Part shown: positions 1 to 12,812 of the stretch, in pieces
Layout: each line of letters starts with the position of its first letter
Numbering within the stretch: the stretch's first letter is position 1
Source of the DNA: Enterobacter mori LMG 25706
GTDB taxonomy: Bacteria > Pseudomonadota > Gammaproteobacteria > Enterobacterales > Enterobacteriaceae
Reading direction: 5' to 3'
Assembly: GCF_000211415.1 (NCBI RefSeq)
Contig: NZ_GL890777.1
Coordinates: 261,330 to 325,329, forward strand
DNA length: 64,000 nucleotides
Notes under the pieces: model-generated
Seen by the model: only the letters and a program-made list of their open reading frames with translations
Database searches by the model: none
Told to the model about the DNA's origin: nothing
Position numbers and translations under genes: made by a program

Positions 1-35
1 AAAACAAAACCCGGCTTGCGCCGGGTTTTGTTTTT
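1..35 (-). terminator. Rho-independent terminator of argS
   Basis: A GC-rich hairpin (AACCCGGC / GCCGGGTT) is flanked by A-rich sequence on the left and T-rich sequence on the right, directly at the argS stop codon. On the minus strand it is followed by TTTT and fits an argS terminator. The T tract on the plus side means it could also work in the other direction. Confidence 0.8.
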
Positions 36-1767
36 ACATACGTTCTACGGTTTCGATACCCAGGGTATCCAGACCCAGCTTCAGGGTCTTCGCCGTCAGC
101 TGCGCCAGCTTCAGGCGGCTGTTGCGAACCGCTTCGCTTTCTGCCGACAGGATAGGGCAGTGCTCGTAGAAGCCGGAGAACAGACCCGCCAGGTCGTACA
201 GGTAAGCACACATCACGTGCGGCGTACCGTCACGCGCCACAACCGTCAGCGTTTCTTCAAACTGCAGCAGACGCGCTGCCAGCTGCGCTTCACGATCTTC
301 GGTAATATTCACCGTGGCGTTCGCCAGCACGCTTTCGTCGATATTGGCTTTACGGAATACGGAGAGCACGCGGGTGTAGGCATACTGCATATAGGGTGCA
401 GTGTTGCCTTCGAATGCCAGCATGTTATCCCAGTCGAAGATATAGTCGGTGGTACGGTTCTTGGACAGATCCGCGTATTTCACCGCGCCGATACCGACAG
501 CGTTAGCCAGTTTTTCCAGCTCGTCGGCAGGCATGTCCGGGTTCTTCTCCGCGACCAGGCGACGGGCGCGTTCCAGCGCTTCGTCCAGCAGGTCGGAGAG
601 CTTAACGGTGCCGCCCGCGCGGGTTTTGAACGGCTTACCGTCTTTACCCAGCATCATGCCGAACATGTGGTGTTCCAGCGGTACGGAATCCGGCACGTAA
701 CCGGCTTTACGCACGATGGTCCATGCCTGCATCAGGTGCTGGTGCTGGCGGGAGTCGATGTAATACAGCACGCGGTCTGCATGCAGGGTTTCGTAACGGT
801 ATTTCGCACAGGCGATATCGGTGGTGGTGTAGAGATAGCCGCCATCCTTTTTCTGGATGATGACGCCCATCGGTTCGCCTTCCTTGTTTTTGTACTCATC
901 AAGGAATACCACCGTTGCACCTTCGCTCTCTACCGCCAGACCTTTAGCTTTCAGGTCTGCCACAATGCCAGGCAGCATTGGGTTGTAGAGGCTTTCACCC
1001 ATCACGTCGTCGCGGGTCAGGGTGACGTTCAGGCGGTTATAGGTCAGCTGGTTCTGGGACATGGTGATGTCAACCAGCTTGCGCCACATCTCGAGGAAGT
1101 ATGTGTCGCCGCCCTGCAGTTTTACTACATAGCTGCGCGCGCGCTCGGCAAAGGCTTCGTCTTCGTCGTAGTGTTTTTTGGCTTCACGGTAGAACCCTTC
1201 CAGGTCCGCCAGCGCCATCTCGCCTGCGTTTTCCTGCTGCTGTTTTTCCAGGTAAGCAATCAGCATACCGAACTGGGTTCCCCAGTCGCCCACGTGGTTC
1301 GCGCGGATCACTTTATGGCCGAGGAATTCATTGGTACGCACGGAGGCGTCGCCGATAATGGTGGAGCGCAGGTGGCCGACGTGCATCTCTTTCGCCACGT
1401 TTGGCGCGGAGTAGTCGATCACAATCGTCTGCGCCTTCGGCTGGGAAACGCCCAGACGGTCTGATTTCAGCGCCGCGTCAACGTGGCTTGCCAGGAACGC
1501 AGGCTCCAGGAAGATGTTGATAAAGCCCGGACCGGCGATTTCAGTCTTACTGGCAATCCCGGTGAGATCCAGATGCGTCAGTACCTGCTCAGCGAGCTGT
1601 CGCGGCGGCATGCCCAGTTTTTTAGCCACTGCCATCACGCCATTAGCCTGATAGTCGCCAAACTGTACTTTTGCTGACTGACGAACCTGCGGTTCGCAAT
1701 CCGCAGGCGCACCTGCGGCAATCAGTGCCTGACTGACTTTTTCTGAGAGAAGAGCCTGAATATTCAC
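34..1767 (-). CDS. argS: Arginyl-tRNA synthetase
   Basis: Class I aminoacyl-tRNA synthetase that charges tRNA-Arg with arginine in the cytoplasm. The 577 residues equal the E. coli length. The N-terminal additional domain is followed by the HIGH-type signature HVGH at residues 129-132 and the Rossmann catalytic core, with the anticodon-binding DALR-type helical domain at the C-terminus ending in GIETVERM. The start [10 protein letters not shown] is the usual family start. It is transcribed away from yecM with a 238-bp divergent spacer and ends in a hairpin terminator at the window edge. A long antisense ORF over it is a codon-usage shadow. Confidence 0.98.
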   Translation of the reverse strand: MNIQALLSEKVSQALIAAGAPADCEPQVRQSAKVQFGDYQANGVMAVAKKLGMPPRQLAEQVLTHLDLTGIASKTEIAGPGFINIFLEPAFLASHVDAALKSDRLGVSQPKAQTIVIDYSAPNVAKEMHVGHLRSTIIGDASVRTNEFLGHKVIRANHVGDWGTQFGMLIAYLEKQQQENAGEMALADLEGFYREAKKHYDEDEAFAERARSYVVKLQGGDTYFLEMWRKLVDITMSQNQLTYNRLNVTLTRDDVMGESLYNPMLPGIVADLKAKGLAVESEGATVVFLDEYKNKEGEPMGVIIQKKDGGYLYTTTDIACAKYRYETLHADRVLYYIDSRQHQHLMQAWTIVRKAGYVPDSVPLEHHMFGMMLGKDGKPFKTRAGGTVKLSDLLDEALERARRLVAEKNPDMPADELEKLANAVGIGAVKYADLSKNRTTDYIFDWDNMLAFEGNTAPYMQYAYTRVLSVFRKANIDESVLANATVNITEDREAQLAARLLQFEETLTVVARDGTPHVMCAYLYDLAGLFSGFYEHCPILSAESEAVRNSRLKLAQLTAKTLKLGLDTLGIETVERM

Positions 1768-2005
1768 CTGGATACCTTACGTTTTTGGTGCGGGGGAACA
1801 ACGACCCGCGCCCGTTAAAGAATTTAGGGCGGGAGTATACTGCAAATGCCCTCTGGCGTCAGCATTGCGGGGGCTGAAGATAGTAAGAATCCAGGCTAAG
1901 AAGGTGTGCATAATCATGCAGTCGTAAAAACCCTTATTCTGCGGTTGGTCGAAAGAGGGGAACAGAGTAAATTAGCGGCTTTGCGACATGATAAGAGACT
2001 GACCT

Positions 2006-2566
2006 ATGGCGAACTGGCAAACCATTGACGAACTGCATGATATTTCCGCAGATTTACCGCGCTTCACTCAGGCGTTCACAGAACTTGCCACCCGCCTGGG
2101 TCTGGATATCGCACCGCTTGAGGCCGATCACATCTCTCTGCGCTGTCATCAGAATGCGACAGCCGAGCGCTGGCGTCGCGGTTTCGAGCAGTGCGGTGAA
2201 CTGCTTTCTGAGAATATCATTAACGGTCGCCCAATCTGCCTGTTTAAACTGCATGAACCAGTGCGTGTCGCGCACTGGCAGTTCACCGTGGTTGAACTGC
2301 CGTGGCCGGGCGAAAAACGCTATCCGCATGAAGGCTGGGAGCACATCGAAATTGTATTGCCGGGCGAGCCTGAAACGCTGAATGCGCGCGCGCTGGCGCT
2401 GTTATCGGACGCGGGCTTAAGCCAGCCGGGTATCTATGTGAAAACGAGTTCACCAAAAGGTGAGCGCGAGCGTTTACCCAATCCCACGCTTGCCGTTACT
2501 GACGGACAGGTCACGGTGAAGTTTCATCCGTGGACGATCGAACAGATCGTTGCCAGTGAAGCGTAA
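2006..2566 (+). CDS. yecM: VOC-family protein YecM
   Basis: 186-residue protein matching E. coli YecM (about 188 residues) along its whole length. It belongs to the vicinal oxygen chelate (glyoxalase-like) fold. Conserved stretches include DHISLRCH near residue 46, FKLHEP and HEGWEHIEIVLPG, whose His and Glu residues look like the metal-binding positions of this fold. The substrate is unknown in E. coli and nothing here identifies it. It lies between divergent argS and cutC, and cutC follows after 78 bp in the same direction, so the two may be cotranscribed. Confidence 0.93.
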   Translation: MANWQTIDELHDISADLPRFTQAFTELATRLGLDIAPLEADHISLRCHQNATAERWRRGFEQCGELLSENIINGRPICLFKLHEPVRVAHWQFTVVELPWPGEKRYPHEGWEHIEIVLPGEPETLNARALALLSDAGLSQPGIYVKTSSPKGERERLPNPTLAVTDGQVTVKFHPWTIEQIVASEA

Positions 2567-2644
2567 GAGTTGTGAGTTCAGGCCGGGACCGAAAAGGGAT
2601 GGCGTGACATGATGGTTCGTTGAGTGGAAATTAAGGAGGATTAA

Positions 2645-3388
2645 ATGGCGCTGCTGGAGATTTGTTGTTACAGCGTGGAGTGTGCCGTGACCGCGCAGGA
2701 GAAGGGTGCGGATCGCATTGAACTGTGCGCGGCACCGAAAGAGGGCGGGCTGACGCCCTCCTGCGGGGTGTTGAAGTCTGCCCGTCAGGCCGTCACGATT
2801 CCCGTTCACCCGATTATTCGTCCGCGCGGCGGTGATTTTTGTTACACGGCGGGCGAGTTCAGTGCCATGCTTGATGATATCGCGCTCGTTCGGGAACTGG
2901 GGTTCCCGGGGCTGGTAACCGGTCTGCTGGATGAAAACGGCAATATTGATATACCGCGCATGCGTCAGGTCATGAGCGCCGCGCAGGGGCTGGCCGTCAC
3001 TTTTCATCGTGCATTTGATATGTGTAAAGATCCGCTTCAGGCCTTTGAAACACTTGGAGAACTTGGCGTGGCGCGCATTCTGACATCGGGTCAGCAGTCG
3101 TCAGCTGAAAAAGGACTGCAATTAATTACGGAACTAAAAGCACATTCCGGTGTTCCAATAATCATGGCGGGCGCAGGAGTACGCGCCAGCAATCTGGAAC
3201 TGTTTTTAGACGCAGGGGTAGAAGAGCTTCACAGCTCGGCAGGTCAATGGATACCGTCACCCATGCGTTATCGCAATACAGGGTTGTCTATGTCGACGGA
3301 TGCTGAAGCGGATGAGTACTCACGCTACGGTGTAGATGGAGAGTCGGTTGCGGTAATGAAATCGTTGATTGAACGTCATCACGTGTAG
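2645..3388 (+). CDS. cutC: CutC family protein
   Basis: 247-residue TIM-barrel protein of the CutC family (E. coli 248). It begins [14 protein letters not shown] after a strong GGAGG ribosome site (AAGGAGGATTAA). Conserved segments are [20 protein letters not shown] [11 protein letters not shown], and VTFHRAFDM. It was named for copper homeostasis, but in E. coli the copper phenotypes have been attributed to the sRNA MicL encoded in the 3' end of the gene rather than to the protein. That arrangement is kept here. The biochemical role of the protein is unsettled. Confidence 0.95.
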   Translation: MALLEICCYSVECAVTAQEKGADRIELCAAPKEGGLTPSCGVLKSARQAVTIPVHPIIRPRGGDFCYTAGEFSAMLDDIALVRELGFPGLVTGLLDENGNIDIPRMRQVMSAAQGLAVTFHRAFDMCKDPLQAFETLGELGVARILTSGQQSSAEKGLQLITELKAHSGVPIIMAGAGVRASNLELFLDAGVEELHSSAGQWIPSPMRYRNTGLSMSTDAEADEYSRYGVDGESVAVMKSLIERHHV

Positions 3389-3477
3389 CAACGTACCGAT
3401 TTTTACCGCGCATCATGTCGCCCAATATGATGCTTGCTTGTACCAGGCCCCTGCCAATTACACAGGGGCCTTTTTTT
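3168..3477 (+). ncRNA. micL: MicL sRNA, precursor in the cutC 3' end
   Basis: The cutC 3' flank matches my memory of E. coli MicL (RyeF): GCATCATGTCGCCC, GATGCTTGCTTGTACCAGG, then the terminator hairpin GGCCCCTG / CAGGGGCC with seven T (3446-3477). MicL is a sigma-E-dependent, Hfq-binding RNA that represses lpp mRNA. It is made as a transcript of about 300 nt and processed to about 80 nt, which would be roughly 3398-3477 here. A sigma-E-like promoter is visible inside cutC: GGAACTA at 3130-3136 and TCCAA at 3154-3158. It predicts a start near 3166 and hence about 310 nt, in agreement. The 5' end is inferred. Confidence 0.72.
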
Positions 3478-3488
3478 CTCCTTCATAT

Positions 3489-3586
3489 TTCAAGCCGCAG
3501 CTGCGTTGGCCGCCTCGCTCACCCCGGTCACTTACTGATGTAAGCTCCAGGGGATTCGCTGCGTTGCCGCCTTGCTGCAACTTGAA
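3489..3586. repeat. Imperfect inverted intergenic repeat (RSA-like)
   Basis: A 98-bp element with ends TTCAAG and CTTGAA. The arms are partly complementary: CAGCTGCGTTGGC on the left and GCTGCGTTGCCGCC on the right share the GCTGCGTTG word, and the middle holds CACTTACTGATGTAAG, itself a dyad. It resembles the repeated intergenic sequences of enterobacteria that carry GTCACTTACTGATGTAAGC. The name RSA-like is from memory. No coding capacity is apparent. Confidence 0.55.
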
Positions 3587-3615
3587 CTATTTCGGAGAAA
3601 ACGTGCTACGAGTAG

Positions 3616-3643
3616 GCCGGGTAAGGCGCAGCCGCCACCCGGC
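3616..3643. repeat. REP-like palindrome
   Basis: GCCGGGT, then AAGGCGCAGCCGCC, then ACCCGGC. This is the form of an enterobacterial REP (palindromic unit), with a 7-bp outer stem and an inner GGCG/CGCC stem. It lies 8 bp after the cmoB stop on the opposite side, next to the larger repeat. Confidence 0.75.
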
Positions 3644-3650
3644 TAAAAGG

Positions 3651-5798
<2,148 letters not shown>

Positions 5799-5850
5799 AC
5801 AAACTCCCTGTTATTTGGCAGATGGCACCTCTCTATGATAAGTGCCTTCC

Positions 5851-6669
5851 TCAAAAAAGAGAAGATTGTTGTGGAATAGAAGGGGCGCTGCCGACGGACG
5901 GTACCGCGGCCTGCAAGGCCTGCCAGAGAGCATCGACCAGTTCGGGAGCCTGGGCAATGTCGGGAGTGTGCAGGAAAAGATAGGGCGTGGTCGTTTGTTC
6001 CCATTTCGCTAACGTTTGCAGCCAGACGGCGAACATATCCTGATTTTGCTGCATGTTATCGCTGCCGATGAACCTGACCATTGGATTTTGCGCGGTCACG
6101 ATGGCGTGCACCGGAACTTTTGGCTTCTTGCGCTGGGCATCCACAATAGCCTCATTATGAGGAATTGCGCTGTGTACCGGGCGGCTATCGAGGATCACCC
6201 GGTTAATGGAACGTTCAAGAAGACCGCGATTGAGCGTGCGTTCGGCCTCACCTTTCGCAAAGAAGTCCTGGTGTCGGACTTCTACGCCATAGGTGAATTC
6301 ACGGGGCAGAACATCCAGAAACTGCCACAGCGCGGGCAAATCGCGTGGGCCAAAGGTTGCGGGAAGCTGGAGCCAGTATTGGCCAATTCGGTTGGCCAGC
6401 GGGGACATGCGCGTAAAGAACTCTTCGGTTAAGTCACCGCAGTTACGCAGCGCGGCGTTGTGGGAGATAGTCGCCGGAAATTTAAAGCAGAAGCGAAACG
6501 CGTCCGTGGTTTGTTCCCGCCAGCGCTCAACAATCTCTGCTTTGGGGAGCGCGTACAGCGTGGTATTACCCTCGACACAGTTGAAGTGTCGGGCATACTC
6601 TTCAAGGCTGGTGATGCCCAGACGCACCCATCTCGGGTGCGACCACTGGGGCAGGCCCACGTATATCAT
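5851..6669 (-). CDS. yecE: DUF72-family protein YecE
   Basis: 272-residue protein of the DUF72 family, predicted to be a TIM barrel. It starts [14 protein letters not shown] and has the family segments [14 protein letters not shown] and [11 protein letters not shown]. Function unknown. Its ATG overlaps the stop of yecD by 4 bp, so YecD and YecE are probably translated together. The Pro/Ser-rich tail matches the E. coli protein. Confidence 0.93.
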   Translation of the reverse strand: MIYVGLPQWSHPRWVRLGITSLEEYARHFNCVEGNTTLYALPKAEIVERWREQTTDAFRFCFKFPATISHNAALRNCGDLTEEFFTRMSPLANRIGQYWLQLPATFGPRDLPALWQFLDVLPREFTYGVEVRHQDFFAKGEAERTLNRGLLERSINRVILDSRPVHSAIPHNEAIVDAQRKKPKVPVHAIVTAQNPMVRFIGSDNMQQNQDMFAVWLQTLAKWEQTTTPYLFLHTPDIAQAPELVDALWQALQAAVPSVGSAPSIPQQSSLF

Positions 6670-7232
6670 AAGGCGCTTAAAATCTCGCTTGTGCTACGTA
6701 CGCGACCGATGCGCGGGAAGATGTGGGTCATGCTGCCCTGATGCTGCTCCGCAGATGCCGCGCTGCAGGCATCTTCGGCGATCACCAGATTAAAACCCAG
6801 CTCCCAGGCGTTGCGGGCCGTTGACTCCACGCCGATGTTGGTGGAGATCCCGCACAGGATAATGGTGTCGATCCCGCGACGGCGCAGCTGCAGCTCCAGA
6901 TCGGTGCCGTAGAACGCGCCCCACTGGCGTTTGGTGACTTCGATATCGCTGTCGCGTTTGCCGAGCGAGAGAGGATATGTCCACCAGTTGTCCGGCAATG
7001 CGTGCGCGGCAGCCTGTGCGTCAACCGGCTGTTTCAACGCTTCGGCGAAATCCACTGACCAGCCGACGCGCACCATGATAACAGGCGCACCGCTGGCACG
7101 GCATTTTTCCGCGAGACGGGCCGCACGGCTGACCACATCGTCAGCGGTATGTGGGCCACCGGCAAAGGGGAGGATCCCTTCCTGTAAATCAATCACCACA
7201 AGTGCAGTTTTGGTGGCATCAAGTGTCAACAT
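6666..7232 (-). CDS. yecD: Isochorismatase-family hydrolase YecD
   Basis: 188-residue cysteine-hydrolase-superfamily protein. Two of the three usual catalytic positions are present: Asp15 in VVIDLQ and Lys101 in the EVTKRQ segment. The nucleophilic Cys of nicotinamidase-type enzymes (TNxCV) is replaced by Gly134 in [11 protein letters not shown]. EntB-type isochorismatases also carry a non-Cys residue here, so the protein may be a hydrolase of that class or may lack thioester chemistry altogether. Same length as E. coli YecD. It is first in a two-gene overlap with yecE and divergent from aspS. Confidence 0.92.
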   Translation of the reverse strand: MLTLDATKTALVVIDLQEGILPFAGGPHTADDVVSRAARLAEKCRASGAPVIMVRVGWSVDFAEALKQPVDAQAAAHALPDNWWTYPLSLGKRDSDIEVTKRQWGAFYGTDLELQLRRRGIDTIILCGISTNIGVESTARNAWELGFNLVIAEDACSAASAEQHQGSMTHIFPRIGRVRSTSEILSAL

Positions 7233-7391
7233 AGTAACTCCAGTTAAATGAATAGCTTTGGCTACACCTTACGACGTGATGACCTGTTATCGGTCGGATA
7301 ATTTTGTTAATTTTTGTGAGAATACGCAACAAGAGTGCAGCAAACGAGCGTCAGGCCGCGCTTCTCTCTTATCGTCCGGCGGAATTTCCAG

Positions 7392-7397
7392 TATAAT
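7392..7397 (+). promoter_or_regulatory. -10 element of the aspS promoter
   Basis: A perfect TATAAT lies about 100 bp before the aspS start codon, in the 264-bp spacer between yecD and aspS. No convincing TTGACA is present at 17 bp. The start site is inferred, and it would leave a leader of about 90 nt. Confidence 0.5.
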
Positions 7398-7496
7398 AGC
7401 CGCCTTTTTTCATCCAGTTGTGACATACAGAAAGCTGCGACATCGTGGCCTGCAAGACAGGCGACAATCAGCCTGCGGCTAATTAAGGGATATCTC

Positions 7497-9269
7497 ATGC
7501 GTACAGAATATTGCGGGCAGCTGCGTCAGTCCCACGTCGGGCAGCAGGTTACCCTGTGTGGTTGGGTCAACCGTCGTCGTGATCTTGGTAGCCTTATCTT
7601 CATCGATATGCGCGACCGCGAAGGTATCGTTCAGGTGTTCTTCGATCCGGATCGTGCAGAGGCGTTGAAGCTGGCTTCTGAACTGCGTAATGAGTTCTGC
7701 ATTCAGGTCACCGGCACCGTGCGTGCGCGTGACGAGAAAAACGTTAACGCAGACATGGCGACCGGTGCGATTGAAGTCCTGGCGTCTGACCTCGTTATCA
7801 TCAACCGTGCTGAAGCGCTGCCGCTGGACTCAAACCACGTCAACACTGAAGAAGCGCGTCTTAAGTATCGTTACCTGGATCTGCGTCGCCCGGAGATGGC
7901 TCAGCGCCTGAAAACCCGTGCGAAAATCACCAGCCTGGTGCGTCGTTTTATGGATGACCACGGTTTCCTCGATATCGAAACCCCGATGCTGACCAAAGCC
8001 ACGCCGGAAGGCGCGCGCGATTATCTGGTTCCGTCCCGCGTTCATAAAGGCAAATTCTACGCGCTGCCACAGTCTCCTCAGCTGTTCAAACAGCTGCTGA
8101 TGATGTCCGGCTTCGACCGTTACTATCAGATCGTAAAATGCTTCCGCGACGAAGACCTGCGCGCTGACCGCCAGCCAGAATTTACACAGATCGACGTCGA
8201 AACTTCCTTCATGACCGCCGAGCAGGTGCGTGAAGTGATGGAAGCGCTGGTGCGCGGCCTGTGGAACGACGTGAAAGGCGTTGAGCTGGGTGACTTCCCA
8301 ATCATGACCTTCGCCGAAGCCGAGCGCCGTTACGGTTCTGATAAACCAGACCTGCGTAACCCGATGGAGCTGGTGGACGTGGCAGACCTGGTGAAAGCCG
8401 TTGAGTTTGCGGTATTTGCTGGCCCGGCTAACGATCCGAAAGGTCGCGTCGCGGCCCTGCGCGTTCCGGGCGGTGCGGCCCTGAGCCGTAAGCAGATCGA
8501 CGACTACGGTAACTTCATTAAGATCTACGGTGCGAAAGGTCTGGCCTATATTAAAGTGACCGAACGTGCAAAAGGTCTGGAAGGTATCACCAGCCCGGTA
8601 GCGAAATTCCTGAACGCAGACATCGTGGAAGCGATCCTTGAGCGCACAGGCGCACAGGACGGTGACATGATCTTCTTCGGCGCAGACAATAAGAAAGTCG
8701 TGGCGGATGCGATGGGCGCGCTGCGTCTGAAGCTCGGCAAAGACCTGAGCCTGACCGACGAAAACAAATGGGCGCCTCTGTGGGTTATCGACTTCCCAAT
8801 GTTTGAAGACGACGGTGAAGGCGGTCTGACCGCAATGCACCACCCGTTCACCTCGCCAAAAGACATGAGTGCGGCAGAGCTGAAAGCGGCACCGGAAGAC
8901 GCGGTCGCGAACGCTTACGATATGGTTATCAACGGCTACGAAGTGGGCGGCGGTTCCGTACGTATTCACAGCGGCGAAATGCAGCAGACCGTGTTTGGCA
9001 TTCTCGGCATTAACGAGCAAGAGCAGCGCGAGAAATTCGGCTTCCTGCTGGACGCCCTGAAATACGGCACGCCTCCACACGCGGGTCTGGCATTTGGTCT
9101 TGACCGTCTGACCATGCTGCTGACCGGCACCGATAACATCCGTGATGTTATTGCCTTCCCTAAAACCACTGCTGCCGCGTGTCTGATGACCGAAGCGCCA
9201 AGCTTTGCCAACCCGGCCTCTCTGGCTGAACTGGGCATTGAAGTGGTGAAGAAGGAAGAGAAAAACTGA
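7497..9269 (+). CDS. aspS: Aspartyl-tRNA synthetase
   Basis: Class II synthetase charging tRNA-Asp. 590 residues from [13 protein letters not shown], the E. coli length; the longer reading frame upstream is non-coding leader. An N-terminal OB-fold anticodon-binding domain covers about residues 1-110. Motif 2 is [18 protein letters not shown], a bacterial GAD insertion follows in the middle, and motif 3 is [15 protein letters not shown] near the C-terminus. nudB starts 1 bp after its stop, so aspS-nudB-yebC-ruvC reads as one transcription unit. Confidence 0.98.
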   Translation: MRTEYCGQLRQSHVGQQVTLCGWVNRRRDLGSLIFIDMRDREGIVQVFFDPDRAEALKLASELRNEFCIQVTGTVRARDEKNVNADMATGAIEVLASDLVIINRAEALPLDSNHVNTEEARLKYRYLDLRRPEMAQRLKTRAKITSLVRRFMDDHGFLDIETPMLTKATPEGARDYLVPSRVHKGKFYALPQSPQLFKQLLMMSGFDRYYQIVKCFRDEDLRADRQPEFTQIDVETSFMTAEQVREVMEALVRGLWNDVKGVELGDFPIMTFAEAERRYGSDKPDLRNPMELVDVADLVKAVEFAVFAGPANDPKGRVAALRVPGGAALSRKQIDDYGNFIKIYGAKGLAYIKVTERAKGLEGITSPVAKFLNADIVEAILERTGAQDGDMIFFGADNKKVVADAMGALRLKLGKDLSLTDENKWAPLWVIDFPMFEDDGEGGLTAMHHPFTSPKDMSAAELKAAPEDAVANAYDMVINGYEVGGGSVRIHSGEMQQTVFGILGINEQEQREKFGFLLDALKYGTPPHAGLAFGLDRLTMLLTGTDNIRDVIAFPKTTAAACLMTEAPSFANPASLAELGIEVVKKEEKN

Positions 9270-9270
9270 T

Positions 9271-9714
9271 ATGGCATATAAGCTTCCCGTTTCTGTCCTG
9301 GTGGTCATTTATGCAGAAGACACGAAGCGGGTGCTGATGTTGCAGCGGCGCGACGATCCTGATTTTTGGCAGTCGGTTACCGGCAGTCTGGAAGAAGGGG
9401 AGACCGCGCCGCAGGCCGCCGCGCGTGAAGTAAAGGAAGAGGTCGCCATTGATGTTGCTCGCGAGCAACTGACCCTGAAGGACTGTCAGCGCACGGTGGA
9501 GTTTGAAATTTTTAGCCATTTACGTCATCGCTATGCGCCGGGTATCGAACGCAATACGGAATCGTGGTTCTGTCTTGCGCTTCCCCACGAACGGGAGATC
9601 GTGTTCACTGAACACCTGACCTACCGCTGGGTGAATGCGGCGGATGCCGCTGCACTCACCAAGTCGTGGAGCAACCGGCAGGCGATTGAAGAATTTGTAA
9701 TTAACGCTGCCTGA
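9271..9714 (+). CDS. nudB: Dihydroneopterin triphosphate diphosphatase
   Basis: Nudix hydrolase that removes pyrophosphate from dihydroneopterin triphosphate, an early step in folate synthesis. 147 residues. The Nudix box begins at Gly38 (GSLEEGETAP) and continues to REVKEEVAI at 52-60, with catalytic Glu53, Glu56 and Glu57. The usual Gly near the end of the box is Ala59. The start codon is 1 bp after the aspS stop, implying coupled translation. Confidence 0.95.
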   Translation: MAYKLPVSVLVVIYAEDTKRVLMLQRRDDPDFWQSVTGSLEEGETAPQAAAREVKEEVAIDVAREQLTLKDCQRTVEFEIFSHLRHRYAPGIERNTESWFCLALPHEREIVFTEHLTYRWVNAADAAALTKSWSNRQAIEEFVINAA

Positions 9715-9741
9715 AAAGGCGCGCTCTTTGAGGATATTTTT

Positions 9742-10482
9742 ATGGCAGGTCATAGTAAGTGGGCCAACACCAAACACCGCAAAGCGGCACAGGATGCCAA
9801 GCGCGGTAAGATCTTTACCAAAATCATTCGCGAGCTGGTGACTGCTGCGCGTCTGGGCGGCGGCGATGCGGGTTCTAACCCACGTCTGCGTGCAGCGATC
9901 GATAAAGCGCTGTCGAACAACATGACGCGTGACACCCTGAACCGCGCAATCGCACGTGGCGTGGGCGGTGATGAAGACGCGAACATGGAAACCATCATTT
10001 ATGAAGGTTACGGTCCTGGCGGTACAGCGGTAATGGTTGAATGTCTGTCTGACAACCGTAACCGTACCGTAGCGGAAGTGCGTCATGCGTTCACCAAAAC
10101 CGGTGGTAACCTGGGCACTGACGGTTCCGTGGCTTACCTGTTCAGCAAAAAAGGCGTCATCTCCTTCGAGAAAGGCGACGAAGATGCGATCATGGAAGCG
10201 GCGCTGGAAGCCGGTGCAGAAGACGTGGTGACCTTTGACGACGGTGCTATCGACGTCTACACCGCGTGGGAAGAGATGGGTGCGGTACGCGACGCGCTGG
10301 AAGCGGCTGGCCTGAAAGCGGACAACGCTGAAGTCTCCATGATCCCGTCCACCAAAGCGGATATGGATGCAGAGACTGCGCCAAAACTGCTGCGTCTTAT
10401 CGACATGCTCGAAGACTGCGACGACGTGCAGGAAGTGTATCACAACGGTGAAATCTCTGATGAGGTTGCAGCGACTCTCTAA
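9742..10482 (+). CDS. yebC: YebC/TACO1-family protein
   Basis: 246 residues beginning [20 protein letters not shown], the hallmark N-terminus of the YebC/TACO1 family. Members have been described as transcriptional regulators and more recently as factors relieving ribosome stalling. Conserved segments include [22 protein letters not shown] and [14 protein letters not shown]. It is embedded between nudB and ruvC. A 307-codon antisense frame over it is a shadow. Confidence 0.96.
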   Translation: MAGHSKWANTKHRKAAQDAKRGKIFTKIIRELVTAARLGGGDAGSNPRLRAAIDKALSNNMTRDTLNRAIARGVGGDEDANMETIIYEGYGPGGTAVMVECLSDNRNRTVAEVRHAFTKTGGNLGTDGSVAYLFSKKGVISFEKGDEDAIMEAALEAGAEDVVTFDDGAIDVYTAWEEMGAVRDALEAAGLKADNAEVSMIPSTKADMDAETAPKLLRLIDMLEDCDDVQEVYHNGEISDEVAATL

Positions 10483-10516
10483 TGAGAGCGTATAAATCCG
10501 TTACAGGAGACGCGTG

Positions 10517-11038
10517 ATGTCGATTATTCTCGGGATTGACCCAGGCTCACGCGTCACCGGTTATGGCGTTATCCGTCAGGTTGGACGCCAGCTAACCTAC
10601 CTGGGCAGTGGCTGTATTCGCACCAAAGTCGACGATTTGCCGTCGCGTCTGAAGCTCATTTATGCGGGCGTGTCGGAGATCATCACCCAGTTTCAGCCTG
10701 ACTATTTCGCCATTGAGCAGGTCTTTATGGCGAAAAACGCTGATTCGGCGCTAAAGCTCGGTCAGGCGCGCGGCGTTCCCATCGTCGCTGCCGTGAACCA
10801 GGATTTGCCGGTATTCGAATATGCGGCAAGACAGGTTAAGCAGACGGTGGTGGGCATCGGTAGCGCGGAGAAAAGCCAGGTACAGCATATGGTGCGTACC
10901 TTGCTGAAGCTTCCCGCGAACCCGCAGGCCGACGCCGCCGATGCGCTGGCGATTGCGATTACCCACTGTCACGTCAGCCAGAACGCGATGCAGATGAGCG
11001 AGTCGCGGCTTAATCTGGCACGAGGCAGGTTACGATAA
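10517..11038 (+). CDS. ruvC: Holliday junction resolvase RuvC
   Basis: Endonuclease that cuts Holliday junctions held by RuvAB. 173 residues from the ATG at 10517 ([10 protein letters not shown]), the E. coli length. A GTG immediately upstream at 10514 is in frame but gives an extra Met, and the site ACAGGAGACGCG is better spaced for the ATG. The catalytic acidic residues are visible: Asp in GIDPG, Glu in AIEQVF, and the Asp pair in [10 protein letters not shown] near the C-terminus. Confidence 0.97.
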   Translation: MSIILGIDPGSRVTGYGVIRQVGRQLTYLGSGCIRTKVDDLPSRLKLIYAGVSEIITQFQPDYFAIEQVFMAKNADSALKLGQARGVPIVAAVNQDLPVFEYAARQVKQTVVGIGSAEKSQVQHMVRTLLKLPANPQADAADALAIAITHCHVSQNAMQMSESRLNLARGRLR

Positions 11039-11048
11039 TAAGAAATCA

Positions 11049-11075
11049 GGCTGGATAAACATCCAGCCTTTTTTT
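11049..11075 (+). terminator. ruvC terminator hairpin overlapping the ruvA LexA box
   Basis: The dyad GGCTGGAT-AAAC-ATCCAGCC is followed by seven T, a good intrinsic terminator 10 bp after the ruvC stop. The same bases form the SOS box listed separately. Confidence 0.75.
11051..11066. promoter_or_regulatory. LexA (SOS) box of ruvAB
   Basis: CTGGATAAACATCCAG fits the LexA consensus form CTG-N10-CAG and corresponds to the known E. coli ruvAB SOS box (recalled as CTGGATATCTATCCAG). It ends 53 bp before the ruvA start, with a possible -10 TATTAT at 11075-11080. This agrees with DNA-damage induction of ruvAB separately from ruvC. Confidence 0.82.
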
Positions 11076-11119
11076 ATTATGTCGCCAGTCAACATTTTTC
11101 CAGAACGCAGGAGCGTCAC

Positions 11120-11734
11120 GTGATAGGCAGACTCAGAGGCATCATTATTGAAAAACAACCCCCGTTAGTGCTGCTGGAAGTGGGTGGCGTGGGCTATGAA
11201 GTCCATATGCCGATGACCTGCTTCTACGAGCTGCCGGACGCGGGCAAAGAGGCGATTGTCTTTACCCAGTTCGTGGTGCGTGAAGATGCCCAACTGCTGT
11301 ACGGCTTCAATAACAAGCAGGAACGCACCCTGTTCCGCGAGCTGATTAAAACCAACGGCGTCGGGCCGAAGCTGGCGCTGGCGATTTTATCCGGCATGTC
11401 CGCTCCACAGTTTGTGAATGCCGTTGAGCGCGAAGATCCTGCTGCGTTGATTAAACTGCCGGGTATCGGCAAGAAAACCGCCGAGCGTCTGATTGTCGAA
11501 ATGAAAGACCGATTTAAAGGTCTGCACGGCGATCTGTTTACCCCGGCGGCTGACCTGGTGCTGACGTCCCCGGGCGCGCCTGCGTCGGATGACGATGCGG
11601 AACAGGAAGCGGTTGCTGCGCTGGTGGCGCTGGGCTATAAACCTCAGGAGGCCAGCCGTATGGTGAGTAAAATTGCCAAACCGGATGCCAGCAGTGAAAC
11701 CCTGATTCGTGAAGCGCTGCGCGCTGCATTGTGA
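11120..11734 (+). CDS. ruvA: Holliday junction branch migration protein RuvA
   Basis: Tetrameric junction-binding subunit that recruits the RuvB motors. 204 residues (E. coli 203) from a GTG start preceded by CAGGAGCGTCAC; no ATG fits the family N-terminus [10 protein letters not shown]. The helix-hairpin-helix pairs are [16 protein letters not shown] and [18 protein letters not shown], and the RuvB-binding C-terminal domain carries [20 protein letters not shown]. ruvB follows 8 bp downstream. Confidence 0.97.
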   Translation: MIGRLRGIIIEKQPPLVLLEVGGVGYEVHMPMTCFYELPDAGKEAIVFTQFVVREDAQLLYGFNNKQERTLFRELIKTNGVGPKLALAILSGMSAPQFVNAVEREDPAALIKLPGIGKKTAERLIVEMKDRFKGLHGDLFTPAADLVLTSPGAPASDDDAEQEAVAALVALGYKPQEASRMVSKIAKPDASSETLIREALRAAL

Positions 11735-11739
11735 GGTAA

Positions 11740-12796
<1,057 letters not shown>

Positions 12797-12812
12797 ATCA
12801 GCGCCCTCGATG

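Noticed and set aside
16-1464. 482-codon open frame on the plus strand
   Set aside because: It lies wholly antisense to argS, is rich in His, Arg and Val as expected from a shadow of GC-biased codons, and has no ribosome site or recognisable domain.
2474-3007. 177-codon minus-strand frame across yecM and cutC
   Set aside because: Spans two well-supported plus-strand genes and shows no family features.
7830-9308. 492-codon open frame on the minus strand
   Set aside because: Antisense shadow of aspS, with no motif and unusual composition.
9520-10443. 307-codon open frame on the minus strand
   Set aside because: Antisense shadow of yebC and nudB.
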